Origin: Corynebacterium sp. P3-F1
GTDB lineage: Bacteria > Actinomycetota > Actinomycetes > Mycobacteriales > Mycobacteriaceae
DNA: 64,000 bases
Assembly (NCBI RefSeq): GCF_030503635.1
Contig: NZ_CP129965.1
Span: forward strand, 1,550,001-1,614,000
Reading direction: 5' to 3'
Every line of letters begins with the position of its first letter. Within the stretch, counting starts at the first letter, position 1. Of the stretch, positions 57,001 to 64,000 are shown one piece after another. The translations under genes and the position numbers were made by a program. Below the pieces are notes generated by a model. The model worked only from the letters and a program-made list of their open reading frames with translations, had not been told where the DNA came from and made no database searches.

Positions 57001-57737
57001 TAGTTGTGCCGGAAGAGCGGCGCAGCCGGGTTCTGCTCGGCATCGGCGGACGCGATATTGATCCGGTCACATTCGACCGCCAACATCTGCTGGCCATCGG
57101 CGCATCTGGAGCGGGTAAATCGACTCTCATCAGCACGGTTATTTCTGAACTATCACGTATGCCGCGTGAACAGGCCCGCATTGTGATCATCGACCCGCGG
57201 CGCACGCATTTGAGCTCAGCGGACCATCCGATGGTGGCCGCCTATGGTGGCTCGGCCGATTCCGCGAAAACTGCTCTCTCAGATACCGCGGCTACCTTGA
57301 CCAGCCGCTTGCCCGGCCCCGACGTCACCGCCGAACAGCTGGCCGCACGCAACTGGTGGGCCGGTCCGGATATCTACGTGGTCATCGACGATCTCGAACT
57401 CGTTGACGACGAACATCTTCGCCCGCTCCTGCCTTTGATCCCGCATGCCCAGGACGTCGGGCTGCACATTATCGCCGCACGCAAATTCGGCGGCACCGGT
57501 CGGGCCTTGCTCGGAGTCTTCCTGAGCGCGCTGAAGGATCAGCTTCCAGATGTGGTGATCATGTCCGGCACAAAGGAAGAAGGTGCGCTCTTCGGGGTAC
57601 GCCCACTGACCTTGCGGCCCGGCCGGGGCATCTTCGTCCGCGACAACGAGCAGCTCGGACTCATCCACATCGCACACAGCACGCAAACCCCCACTCACGT
57701 CCACACGCCATCGCCTAACCGGGAGGAAACCCGATGA
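54093..57737 (+). CDS. eccC: ESX-4-type secretion ATPase EccC (fused, three ATPase domains)
   Basis: 1214 residues. Two membrane helices at about 48-92, then three FtsK/SpoIIIE-type domains. Walker A motifs are GATGSGKSE near residue 424, GGPQTGKSM near 757 and GASGAGKST near 1003; LLIVVDEFSELL is the first Walker B. Domain 1 powers secretion; domains 2-3 bind substrate signals in homologues. Single-chain form (EccCa+EccCb fused) as in ESX-4. Stop overlaps the next ATG by four bases. Confidence 0.95.
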   Translation: MLGLDNDPIQAPAAAGTVADEAPPLPTGKLDAESVPQAVRKSPEPLIRIIMPVVMVAAIGAMVAIFALSGRGISPLMMLFPLMMIMGLLTTLNPPEKAGDIDESRRVYLRHLDALAERARSNAVQQREHVEFFHPHPEHLVNAVGAERVWERAAEHARAFEVRVGTGKSSLCTPVEVADPGSPEDLDPVCAVSLRRTVAAVSVVPRMPIVIQLEAFPLLTLAGSGARDIARSIVAQLAFFHGPETVGLDINAAGLESAKWLPHTRTPSRADFVVAVVDAGTPEAMTYSDHDCLITVSDEADTFVHEEALHLTCGEAIDAVTTSGVERLGTADEFRAGAAEYIFRNLAFYRRPAHTAANARGGGLLDLLGIEDIEHLPGPTMWPGRDNSRQRLTVPIGTDPDGAAVYLDLKESAHGGMGPHGLCIGATGSGKSELLRTLVVALAATHSPDELNLVLVDFKGGATFLGCQGLPHTSAVITNLEDEAILVERMYDAISGEMNRRQELLRAAGNFANVTEYNDARTSTRPDLDPLPSLLIVVDEFSELLGQYPNFADLFVAVGRLGRSLGVHLLLASQRLEEGKLRGLDSHLSYRIGLRTFSAVESRQVLGVPDAYELPADPGVGYIRTASTELTRFKASYVSGPLMRPVDTRSPGDTQQVRLFEGWDDVDEPAAASIPDPSTTLLAEIVSAAKETAAARGQQAHTVWLPPLPAQVDLPAVCEVAGELKASIGLIDDPYHQGQHPLLIDLGAAGGHVALAGGPQTGKSMAVRTIVASLAATHSTDQLGFYVIDAGGGDSGVLESLPHVAGVAARSDEERVRRVVDEVLGIVDKRRASPARTVLVVDGWHALTAPDSKLEDLKDALTTIAAEGPAAGVHLIVTTQRWNSIRPNVRDLIGTRLELKLTEPMDSLLGRKVQEKLPSAPGRGIIAGGKSMLIAATAKEDIAHIAAQAAGQTPVPALKVLPDSIAADDLVVPEERRSRVLLGIGGRDIDPVTFDRQHLLAIGASGAGKSTLISTVISELSRMPREQARIVIIDPRRTHLSSADHPMVAAYGGSADSAKTALSDTAATLTSRLPGPDVTAEQLAARNWWAGPDIYVVIDDLELVDDEHLRPLLPLIPHAQDVGLHIIAARKFGGTGRALLGVFLSALKDQLPDVVIMSGTKEEGALFGVRPLTLRPGRGIFVRDNEQLGLIHIAHSTQTPTHVHTPSPNREETR
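56279..56289 (+). repeat. 11-mer GCTTATCGACG, copy 13
   Basis: Inside eccC, encoding Leu-Ile-Asp before the second ATPase domain. Confidence 0.8.
56570..56580 (-). repeat. 11-mer GCTTATCGACG, copy 14
   Basis: Inside eccC, 280 bases after copy 13 and in the opposite orientation; coding strand Val-Asp-Lys. Confidence 0.8.
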
Positions 57738-58777
57738 TCACCGCGTATGCCGCCGGCCGGGAAATTGATTCCCGAGAGGGCTTCGACGCCTTACTCACCA
57801 TCACGATCGACGAAGACGCGACGGTATTTTCCGGACTGTCCAATGTTCACCGCTACGACCAGCCTTCCGCGAGCGAGATCGTCTCCTTTGTTCGAGGTGT
57901 GCTCGGGGACGACCCGCAGCAGGCAACGGTGCACCTCGTGGCGGACGCGGAAACCCAGCAGCGGATCATCCACGCGTTTGGGGATTACGGTATCGATCTG
58001 ACCTGCGAAGACCCCTCCAGCAGCGGTCAAGGGGACGGGGAAGAGGCTGGCGCCCCATCGCGTGAAACCGTTGCCCGAACGCATCCGGCGACGAGTGAGT
58101 GGGAGGAAATCAACCACATTCCTGTGCGCCGGCCAGCGGTGGAGACCCGGCGTACGGGGCGCCTCGGTTCCGTCAGCTACCTGCTTGCCGGGGTGGTGGT
58201 GCTCGTTGCCGCGGTGTGCGGGGTGGCCATCTGGGTTGTCGCCGGCCGGGGCGTCAGCAACGACGTGCACGACGCAGCGGAGCAGCCTTCGCAGACCACG
58301 CCATTGGAAGCCCACGGTTCGCGCTCTCCCTCTCACGTACCGGAACAGCCGGGGCTAGAGCCGGAACAGCCCGCGCCCGAGAACGTCACGCTCGAGCAGA
58401 ACGGGTTGAGTGTTGAACTTCCTGTCGGCTTCCACTTAGAACCGGACGGGAACATGTGGCGCGCAACAGGACCCGACCCGGATTTTCGGCTTCAACTGGC
58501 GGTGGATCCTCTCTACGGGGTAGCTCCGGACGCGGTCATGCGGCAGGTATTGGCGGACATCGAGGCCGATCCCGAGTTGCGCCTCATTGACAGCGGCGAT
58601 GAAAACGTGCGTTACGCGCACGACCTGCCCGACGGTTCTCGCGCGCAGTGGAGCACGTGGACAGACCGCGACGTGCAGCTATCCATTGGTTGCCACACCC
58701 GAAAGGAACCTACCACCGTTCAGTCGGCTACATGCACCATGGCCAACGACTCTGCCCGCTTCACTCCGCCTGAATAG
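57734..58777 (+). CDS. Type VII secretion-associated protein (Rv3446c-like)
   Basis: 347 residues. The N-terminal ~90 residues form an Asp-rich alpha/beta domain (FDALLTITIDEDATVFSGLS). A membrane helix lies at about 147-172 (YLLAGVVVLVAAVCGVAIWVV), a Pro/Glu-rich linker follows, and the C-terminal ~130 residues are extracytoplasmic (LSVELPVGFHLEPDGNMWR). The same architecture and place, between eccC and the esx pair, is seen in mycobacterial ESX-4 loci. Role unknown, probably accessory to the ESX complex. Overlaps eccC by four bases. Confidence 0.75.
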   Translation: MITAYAAGREIDSREGFDALLTITIDEDATVFSGLSNVHRYDQPSASEIVSFVRGVLGDDPQQATVHLVADAETQQRIIHAFGDYGIDLTCEDPSSSGQGDGEEAGAPSRETVARTHPATSEWEEINHIPVRRPAVETRRTGRLGSVSYLLAGVVVLVAAVCGVAIWVVAGRGVSNDVHDAAEQPSQTTPLEAHGSRSPSHVPEQPGLEPEQPAPENVTLEQNGLSVELPVGFHLEPDGNMWRATGPDPDFRLQLAVDPLYGVAPDAVMRQVLADIEADPELRLIDSGDENVRYAHDLPDGSRAQWSTWTDRDVQLSIGCHTRKEPTTVQSATCTMANDSARFTPPE

Positions 58778-58911
58778 AACCCCGAAAAAGATTCGGGGGA
58801 GAGGGAACCGGTGCGGGTGAAGAACAGTCCAATAAAGGTGGAAGGCCACGAACGGCTCACGCCTCGTGCCCCGTCCACTTCTTTACACACACGATCATCG
58901 GGGGAGGAAAC

Positions 58912-59235
58912 ATGAGCAACGCTCAGTTCCGTACAGAAGCCGACGTTATGCGCAACGCGGCGAACAACGTAGACAGCACCAACGACTCGGTCAACGCCGA
59001 ACTCAACCGCTTGCAAGATGTCGCGCAATCCACCCGCGACTACTGGCAGGGGACTGCCCAGGCAAGCTTTGACGGGCTGATGGCTCGCTTTGACGACGCG
59101 GAGCACCGTCTCAGCGAGGCTCTGGCGGACATCGCCACGAATATCCGCAGCAACGCCTCGAACTTCGAGGACGTCGACGCGTCCAATTCCGACGCTTTCG
59201 CCAACATCGCGCCGGCGGGCGGGTTGGCGCTCTAA
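58912..59235 (+). CDS. WXG100 protein, first of ESX-4 pair
   Basis: 107 residues, two helices joined at DYWQGTAQASFDG, the W-x-G turn. Secreted small partner of the ESX system; corresponds to EsxU/EsxT of mycobacterial ESX-4. The tail SNSDAFANIAPAGGLAL is longer than in EsxA, and the usual YxxxD/E signal is not evident. GGGGGAGG lies upstream of the ATG. Confidence 0.88.
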   Translation: MSNAQFRTEADVMRNAANNVDSTNDSVNAELNRLQDVAQSTRDYWQGTAQASFDGLMARFDDAEHRLSEALADIATNIRSNASNFEDVDASNSDAFANIAPAGGLAL

Positions 59236-59317
59236 GCCGTACAACCGCACTACTGCAGCAGCGAAAAACCGCACCACCAAACACACTCATTCACATCAAG
59301 CTCAAGGGGAGAACACC

Positions 59318-59605
59318 GTGACAGTGATCAAGTACGGATTCGGCTCTCTGGCAGAAGCCGCAGCCGACATCGAGACCTCGTCCCGCAACATCGGCGCCCA
59401 GTTGGAAGACCTGAAGGCGCAGATCAAGCCGATGGTTGCCACGTGGGAAGGTGAGGCAGCGCAGCGCTACCAAGAACACCAGTTGAAGTGGGACACCGCA
59501 GCGCAGGAGCTCAACGAAATCCTCACTACGATCGGCCGCGCAGTCGATGAGGGCAACAACCGGATGCAGGCTGTCAACATCGCAGCCGCCAACAGCTGGG
59601 GGTAA
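59318..59605 (+). CDS. WXG100 protein, second of ESX-4 pair
   Basis: 95 residues from GTG 59318 (MTVIKYGFGSLAEAAADIET), preferred because AAGGGGA lies 8 bases upstream and the length matches the family. W-x-G turn in MVATWEGEAAQRYQEHQ. Expected to form a helical heterodimer with the preceding protein. Its frame runs upstream through that gene, which is a shadow. Confidence 0.88.
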   Translation: MTVIKYGFGSLAEAAADIETSSRNIGAQLEDLKAQIKPMVATWEGEAAQRYQEHQLKWDTAAQELNEILTTIGRAVDEGNNRMQAVNIAAANSWG

Positions 59606-59983
59606 GAACTGGCGCGACACACAATCGCGTGGGCCTGATTTGACCACATACCCGCATCCCGGGGGCAGACGCGGAGTTGGCCCACGCCCCACCGGTTAGC
59701 GCCGCCTGGGGCTGGCGAGCGCTTCCGAACTCCACGCCGCCGAGGTAACCGAGCGCGAAACGCGCAAAAGGTGCCGCGGCGGCGTTTTGGTGTCTGAACA
59801 GGAAGTGCTCTAAAGTAAATGTCCTGTGTGTTTTTCCTACCGCTAGAACGCTCAACCCCGTTTAACACGGGAAGTTCTTCCGGGCCGCCCCACCGGGTCT
59901 CTACCGGCCGCCGGAACAGGGGAGGGAAAGGTCGAACGCGCCATGGCCGGCAGCCTCTAGATAAAGACTTCAAGGAGTCATAC
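59606..59983 (+). other. Leader region of rplM-rpsI
   Basis: No gene. The rplM promoter probably lies near the AT-rich patch at ~59800-59820 (CTCTAAAGTAAAT). A ribosome site AAGGAG is at 59972-59977. Confidence 0.45.
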
Positions 59984-60427
59984 ATGTCTACCTACCACCC
60001 GAAGAGCGGTGACATTACCCGCAAGTGGTACGTCGTCGACGCTACCGACGTGGTGCTGGGCAAGCTCGCTTCCACCGTCGCAGATCTGCTGCGCGGCAAG
60101 CACAAGCCACAGTACGCGCCGAACGCCGACACCGGCGACCACGTCATTGTCATCAACGCCGACAAAGTCCACATTTCGTCCAACAAGCGCGACCGCGAGA
60201 TGCGCTACCGCCACTCCGGCTACCCGGGTGGCCTGAAGTCCATCACGCTGGGCCGCGCTCTCGACGAGCGTCCGGACCGCGTGATCGAAGAGGCTGTGAA
60301 GGGCATGATGCCGCACAACCGCCTCTCCCGTCAGTCCATTAAGAAGCTTCACGTTTACACCGGCTCCGAGCACCCGCACGAGTCGCAGAAGCCCGAGAAC
60401 TTCGAGTTTAAGCAGGTGGCGCAGTAA
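59984..60427 (+). CDS. rplM: 50S ribosomal protein L13
   Basis: Early-assembly 50S protein. 147 residues from ATG 59984 ([20 protein letters not shown]); the long upstream frame is not L13. [19 protein letters not shown] and [19 protein letters not shown] are diagnostic. Its stop overlaps the rpsI start. Confidence 0.98.
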   Translation: MSTYHPKSGDITRKWYVVDATDVVLGKLASTVADLLRGKHKPQYAPNADTGDHVIVINADKVHISSNKRDREMRYRHSGYPGGLKSITLGRALDERPDRVIEEAVKGMMPHNRLSRQSIKKLHVYTGSEHPHESQKPENFEFKQVAQ

Positions 60428-61002
60428 TGACCGAGCCGAACAACATCTCCGAAGAGACCACGAACACCGCAGAGCTGACCGAGGGCGTCGAGGCTACCCA
60501 GACCGACATCGACGCAGCTACGGCCGCTACCGAGGAGTTCAACTACACCATCGGTGACGCTGTTGCGACCGAGGATGACGCGAACGACGATGCCGTCGAG
60601 GCTCCCGCCTACCACGAGGGCCCGATCCAGACTGTCGGTCGCCGCAAGCGCGCCATTGCACGCGTGACCGTCGTCGAGGGCGAGGGCAAGATCACGGTCA
60701 ACGGCCGCGAGTTCGAGGAATACTTCCCGAACAAGCTGCACCAGAAGGACATCCTGTCCCCGCTGACGCTGCTCGAGCGCGAAGGCCAGTTTGACATCAA
60801 GGCGAACATCGGCGGCGGCGGCCCGACCGGCCAGGCCGGTGCTCTCCGCTTGGCTATCGCCCGCGCACTGAACGTCTACAACCCGGCTGAGCGCCCGACC
60901 TTGAAGAAGGCCGGTTACCTCACCCGTGACGCTCGTGCAGTGGAGCGCAAGAAGGCTGGTTTGCACAAGGCCCGTCGCGCACCGCAGTACTCCAAGCGTT
61001 AA
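60427..61002 (+). CDS. rpsI: 30S ribosomal protein S9 with acidic N-terminal extension
   Basis: S9 touches P-site tRNA through its C-terminal SKR. 191 residues against ~130 in E. coli: residues 1-~62 are an acidic Thr/Ala/Glu/Asp extension, common in actinobacteria. The core starts at [16 protein letters not shown] and ends ...APQYSKR as expected. Confidence 0.97.
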   Translation: MTEPNNISEETTNTAELTEGVEATQTDIDAATAATEEFNYTIGDAVATEDDANDDAVEAPAYHEGPIQTVGRRKRAIARVTVVEGEGKITVNGREFEEYFPNKLHQKDILSPLTLLEREGQFDIKANIGGGGPTGQAGALRLAIARALNVYNPAERPTLKKAGYLTRDARAVERKKAGLHKARRAPQYSKR

Positions 61003-61027
61003 AGAGTCGCTCCAGCGACACGGTTTT

Positions 61028-61063
61028 GCCGTCGCTCCCCGTTGTCTGGGGTGCGGCGGCTTT
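61028..61063 (+). terminator. Terminator after rpsI
   Basis: GCCGTCGC (61028-61035) with GCGGCGGC (61053-61060), one wobble, plus inner CCCC/GGGG, then TTT and further T-rich bases. Confidence 0.75.
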
Positions 61064-61125
61064 CCGCTTTTCGGGATGGCCACCCTCTCTCAGAGAAAAC
61101 ACCGGTTACGGCATAATTGTTTTTC

Positions 61126-62469
61126 ATGACTCGACTCTTTGGAACTGACGGAGTGCGTGGACTTGCCAATGAGGCTCTGACGGCACCGCTGGCCCTGAAG
61201 CTAGGGCAGGCGGCAGCGACGGTGCTGACGCAGAATAAGCGTTCGGAGCAGCGGAGGCCCACCGCGATCATCGGGCGCGACCCGCGTGTGTCGGGAGAGA
61301 TGCTCGCCGCGGCGATGGCGGCCGGGATGGCGTCGAAAGGCGTGGATGTACTTCGAGTGGGAGTGATCCCCACTCCTGGTCTCGCTTATCTCACCGACGA
61401 TTACGGTGCCGATATCGGAGTGATGATTTCAGCGTCGCACAACCCGATGCCGGATAATGGCATCAAGTTTTTCAGTGCGGGAGGCAAGAAGCTTGCCGAC
61501 GCCGTGGAGGACGAGATCGAGCAGGCGATGGCGAGCCTCGAGGAGGGCGGTCCGACCGGCACAGGAATCGGCCGCATCATTGAGGAGTCCTCGGATGCCC
61601 ACGTGCGTTATCTGGATCACCTCGCAAAATCTGTCACGGTGCCGCTGAGCGGCATCAAGGTCGTGGTGGATTGTGCCAACGGCGCTGCGTCGAAAATCGC
61701 CCCCGCCGCGTATGCCGCGGCTGGTGCCGAGGTCGTGCCCATCTTCAACGAGCCGAATGCTTACAACATCAACGACAACGCGGGTTCCACTCACATCGAC
61801 CAGATTCAGAAAGCAGTCGTGGAACACGGTGCGGATGTGGGGTTGGCGCACGACGGCGATGCTGACCGTTGCCTGGCCGTCGACGCGGAGGGAAATGTGG
61901 TCGACGGTGACCAGATCATGGCGATATTGGCGCTGGGGATGAAAGAGAAGTCGTCGTTACGCGAAAATACGCTGGTGGCGACTGTGATGAGTAACCTCGG
62001 CTTGAAGCTCGCCATGCAACGGGAGGGCATTGATGTCCGCGAAACCAAGGTGGGCGATCGGTACGTCCTCGAAGAATTGAACGCGGGTGAGTACTCGCTC
62101 GGTGGCGAGCAGTCTGGACACATCGTGGTCCCGTCGCGTGCAACCACCGGTGACGGAACTCTGTCGGGTCTGCTCATCATGGAGCGTATGGCCGAGACAG
62201 GCAAGTCCCTCAAAGAACTCGCGTCCGTGATGACCGTCCTGCCGCAGGTCCTCATCAATGTCCCAGTGTCGGACAAGTCCCTCATCCTGGATGCACAAGA
62301 AGTGAAAGACGCCATTGCACATGCCGAGGACGAGCTGGGCGTCCACGGCCGCGTTCTGCTGCGCCCTTCGGGGACTGAGGAGCTCTTCCGCGTTATGGTC
62401 GAGGCCGCTGAAAAAGAGCATGCCCGCAAGGTGGCTGGCCGTTTGGCTGCGGTGGTCGCCGCGGTCTAG
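61126..62469 (+). CDS. glmM: Phosphoglucosamine mutase
   Basis: 447 residues from ATG 61126 ([15 protein letters not shown]); the three upstream codons are not conserved. Converts glucosamine-6-P to glucosamine-1-P for peptidoglycan precursor synthesis. Phosphoserine is Ser104 in [16 protein letters not shown], metal-binding loop [12 protein letters not shown], sugar-binding GEQSGHIV, phosphate loop [12 protein letters not shown]. Position after rplM-rpsI is conserved in actinobacteria. Confidence 0.98.
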   Translation: MTRLFGTDGVRGLANEALTAPLALKLGQAAATVLTQNKRSEQRRPTAIIGRDPRVSGEMLAAAMAAGMASKGVDVLRVGVIPTPGLAYLTDDYGADIGVMISASHNPMPDNGIKFFSAGGKKLADAVEDEIEQAMASLEEGGPTGTGIGRIIEESSDAHVRYLDHLAKSVTVPLSGIKVVVDCANGAASKIAPAAYAAAGAEVVPIFNEPNAYNINDNAGSTHIDQIQKAVVEHGADVGLAHDGDADRCLAVDAEGNVVDGDQIMAILALGMKEKSSLRENTLVATVMSNLGLKLAMQREGIDVRETKVGDRYVLEELNAGEYSLGGEQSGHIVVPSRATTGDGTLSGLLIMERMAETGKSLKELASVMTVLPQVLINVPVSDKSLILDAQEVKDAIAHAEDELGVHGRVLLRPSGTEELFRVMVEAAEKEHARKVAGRLAAVVAAV

Positions 62470-62571
62470 AAAAATCATGCCCCGTTAGGGAACCGGACGG
62501 GGGCCAGCGGCAGTCTAAGTCTATGGAAGATGAAGGCTGCCGCTTTTTGCGGCTTCGATCATGCGGGGGAA

Positions 62572-62883
62572 GTGACGACCGTGGCCGACCATGTGTACGT
62601 CGATCCGGAGGAATTCCGGGCGCAGTTGAATTCGAGAATCACCCATTACAACGAGGTGATCAACCAACTCCAAAACGATAAGCCGGATATTGACCACGCT
62701 ATCTTCGGGGAGGGTTTTGCCGAGCGGGGCGGACATATCGCCGCGGCGGTGGGACGCGTCCACGAACAGACAGTGGGGCGGCTCCAGGCACGCGTCGGCC
62801 AGTTCGAGGACATGCTTCGCCTCGCTGCGGACGTGGACATGGTGGACCATGACACTGCTGTGGGGTTGAGCCGCCATGTCTAA
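62572..62883 (+). CDS. Small helical protein, Rv3440c-like by position
   Basis: 103 residues from GTG 62572; GTG 62581 (MADHVYVDPEEF) and ATG 62530 are alternatives. A small hairpin at 62538-62553 and a GGGGGA site at 62564-62569 argue against the earliest. Almost wholly helical: EEFRAQLNSRITHYNEVINQ, then a turn with GEGFAERGG, then VHEQTVGRLQARVGQFEDML. This helix-turn-helix resembles WXG100-like chaperone/partner proteins without a W-x-G. It overlaps the next gene by 8 bases. In mycobacteria the same glmM-small protein-Ala/Pro-rich protein order occurs. Confidence 0.6.
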   Translation: MTTVADHVYVDPEEFRAQLNSRITHYNEVINQLQNDKPDIDHAIFGEGFAERGGHIAAAVGRVHEQTVGRLQARVGQFEDMLRLAADVDMVDHDTAVGLSRHV

Positions 62884-64000
62884 CACGAAGCTGAAGGAAG
62901 GTCTCGGGGAGATCGCCCGCGAGGTGGCTGTGCTGCCGGGTGTGACTGCCACGGATGCGTCGTTCGTGGGGGAGAAGGTTCTGACAATCTCCGCGAAGAT
63001 AGACAAAACGAACGGCATGAACATGTCCGCTTTGCCAGCGCAGGTCGGGTCGTTGAACCCGTCTGCTAGCTCTTCTCCCGTCCGCCGCGTGACCGGCCCG
63101 GGCATTCTCGGGGTTCTCGCTGGCTTACCTTTGTTGGCTGACCTGATCTCGGGGGCGGCCGATTGGCTGGGCAGTATCGGCATCGCAGACCATGAAGCGA
63201 AACTGGACAAGGAACAGAGCGAACATTCTGACACCTTGGACGATCTTCACGGTCGTTCGTGCGAGTGCGCGGATTCCGTCAAAGAGATCGACGAGACAGC
63301 CGACCGCGGATGCCAGGACATCATCGATGTGATCCTCGGCATCATCACCGCTTCGAAGAACAGCCCTCTACTTCAGCTAGGTTCGGCTGCACTGGGTCCG
63401 ATCTGCGATGGTTTGCTCTCCATCGAGGACACCGTCGACGACCGCAACAAAACAATCGGCGAATGTTTCGAGGGGCTTCAACAACTGTGCGACGCAGCCG
63501 GCGAGACCCAGCCGCCCGCGCCGAAGCAGTACACGCCCGCGGAGAAGTGCCCACCGGCCCCACCTGCACGCCCGCCTGCGCAAGAAGCACCCAAGCCAGC
63601 GCCTGCACCAGAGCCCGGCCCAACGACACCAGCACACGATGCGCAGCCCCCGGCGCCCGCACCGGCCCCTGCACCAGCACAGGCTCCCACACCCGTGCCG
63701 CAGCCCCAGCCGGTGCCTGAGTGCCCGCCAAGCCCGGTCCCGGCTCCGGCCTCAACCCCAGCGGTTGAATCTGCGCCGCCTGCGACATCGACCACACCCA
63801 TCCCACCGACCCAGACCACGGTCCCTGCAGCTACCGGCACCGGATTGAACGTCAACATCACCGTCGACGCAAACCTCGGTTGCCCGCCACCAGTTATTCC
63901 AGCGGTCACGGAGACTACACCGGCCCCGTCTGCGCCGACGACGCCGACGAATTGTCCGCCTCCGGCAGTTCCAGCCCCACCAGCGGTACCGCCCGTCGGG
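62876..64000 (+). CDS. Ala/Pro-rich protein, Rv3439c-like by position (3' end outside window)
   Basis: The frame is open from ATG 62876 to the window edge: 375 codons, no stop. Residues ~1-60 are a mixed alpha/beta start (SNTKLKEGLGEIAREVAVLP). A hydrophobic segment lies near 80-105 (GILGVLAGLPLLADLISGAA). Residues ~110-210 are a helical, Asp/Glu-rich region with six Cys (CECADSV, GCQDI, ICDGL, ECFEG, LCDA). From ~215 it is a Pro/Ala/Thr-rich low-complexity stretch. It overlaps the small upstream gene. Secretion or envelope role is inferred only. Confidence 0.7.
   Translation, partial: MSNTKLKEGLGEIAREVAVLPGVTATDASFVGEKVLTISAKIDKTNGMNMSALPAQVGSLNPSASSSPVRRVTGPGILGVLAGLPLLADLISGAADWLGSIGIADHEAKLDKEQSEHSDTLDDLHGRSCECADSVKEIDETADRGCQDIIDVILGIITASKNSPLLQLGSAALGPICDGLLSIEDTVDDRNKTIGECFEGLQQLCDAAGETQPPAPKQYTPAEKCPPAPPARPPAQEAPKPAPAPEPGPTTPAHDAQPPAPAPAPAPAQAPTPVPQPQPVPECPPSPVPAPASTPAVESAPPATSTTPIPPTQTTVPAATGTGLNVNITVDANLGCPPPVIPAVTETTPAPSAPTTPTNCPPPAVPAPPAVPPVG

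Noticed and set aside
59819..59983. Upstream in-frame extension of rplM
   Set aside because: L13 begins at MSTYHPKSG with a proper ribosome site; the extra 55 codons lie in the leader.

Overview
The window is a high-G+C actinobacterial chromosome segment, almost certainly from a Corynebacterium. The reasons are the split ribosomal-protein clusters (str end, S10, spc, alpha), an ESX-4-type secretion locus between truA and rplM-rpsI-glmM in the same order as in mycobacteria, DtxR-like iron boxes, and actinobacterial extensions on several ribosomal proteins.

Layout. 1-2290: 3' end of fusA, then tuf with its own promoter and terminator. 2291-7263: an accessory stretch with a degraded HNH nuclease gene, a pair of inverted DnaA boxes, an unrecognised gene, and a leftward Asp23/AmaP-type envelope operon of six genes. 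7918-13112: S10 operon rpsJ-rplC-D-W-B-rpsS-rplV-rpsC-rplP-rpmC-rpsQ. 13454-19530: leftward island with two membrane-anchored dynamin-like GTPases, a formate/nitrite channel, and a ThiD-TenA fusion under a TPP riboswitch. 19877-21144: rplN-rplX-rplE. 21217-24118: HAD phosphatase, L-lactate dehydrogenase and a DUF2786 protein. 24453-27346: rpsH-rplF-rplR-rpsE-rpmD-rplO. 27480-28790: a scarred region with two IS3-type transposase remnants flanking broken genes. 28788-38725: an iron module with a siderophore reductase, a four-gene ABC importer, and a leftward three-gene biosynthesis operon (decarboxylase, N-hydroxylase, and an acyltransferase fused to an IucA/IucC synthetase). 39038-42602: secY-adk-map and an L,D-transpeptidase. 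42792-47631: infA-rpsM-rpsK-rpsD-rpoA-rplQ-truA. 47680-59605: a large membrane protein and the ESX-4-type locus (eccB, mycP, eccD, eccC, an associated protein, two WXG100 proteins). 59984-64000: rplM-rpsI, glmM, then a two-gene unit whose second member (Ala/Pro-rich) runs off the window.

How it works together. The ribosomal blocks run rightward and are the housekeeping frame. Accessory modules sit in the gaps, mostly leftward. The iron module looks self-contained: synthesis of a hydroxamate siderophore of the desferrioxamine type, uptake of the loaded form, and cytosolic reductive release, with DtxR-like boxes at both control regions.

The most unexpected signal is not a gene. The 11-mer GCTTATCGACG occurs 14 times exactly in these 64 kb (about 0.03 expected), on both strands, in coding and intergenic DNA and several times just beyond the ends of ribosomal operons.
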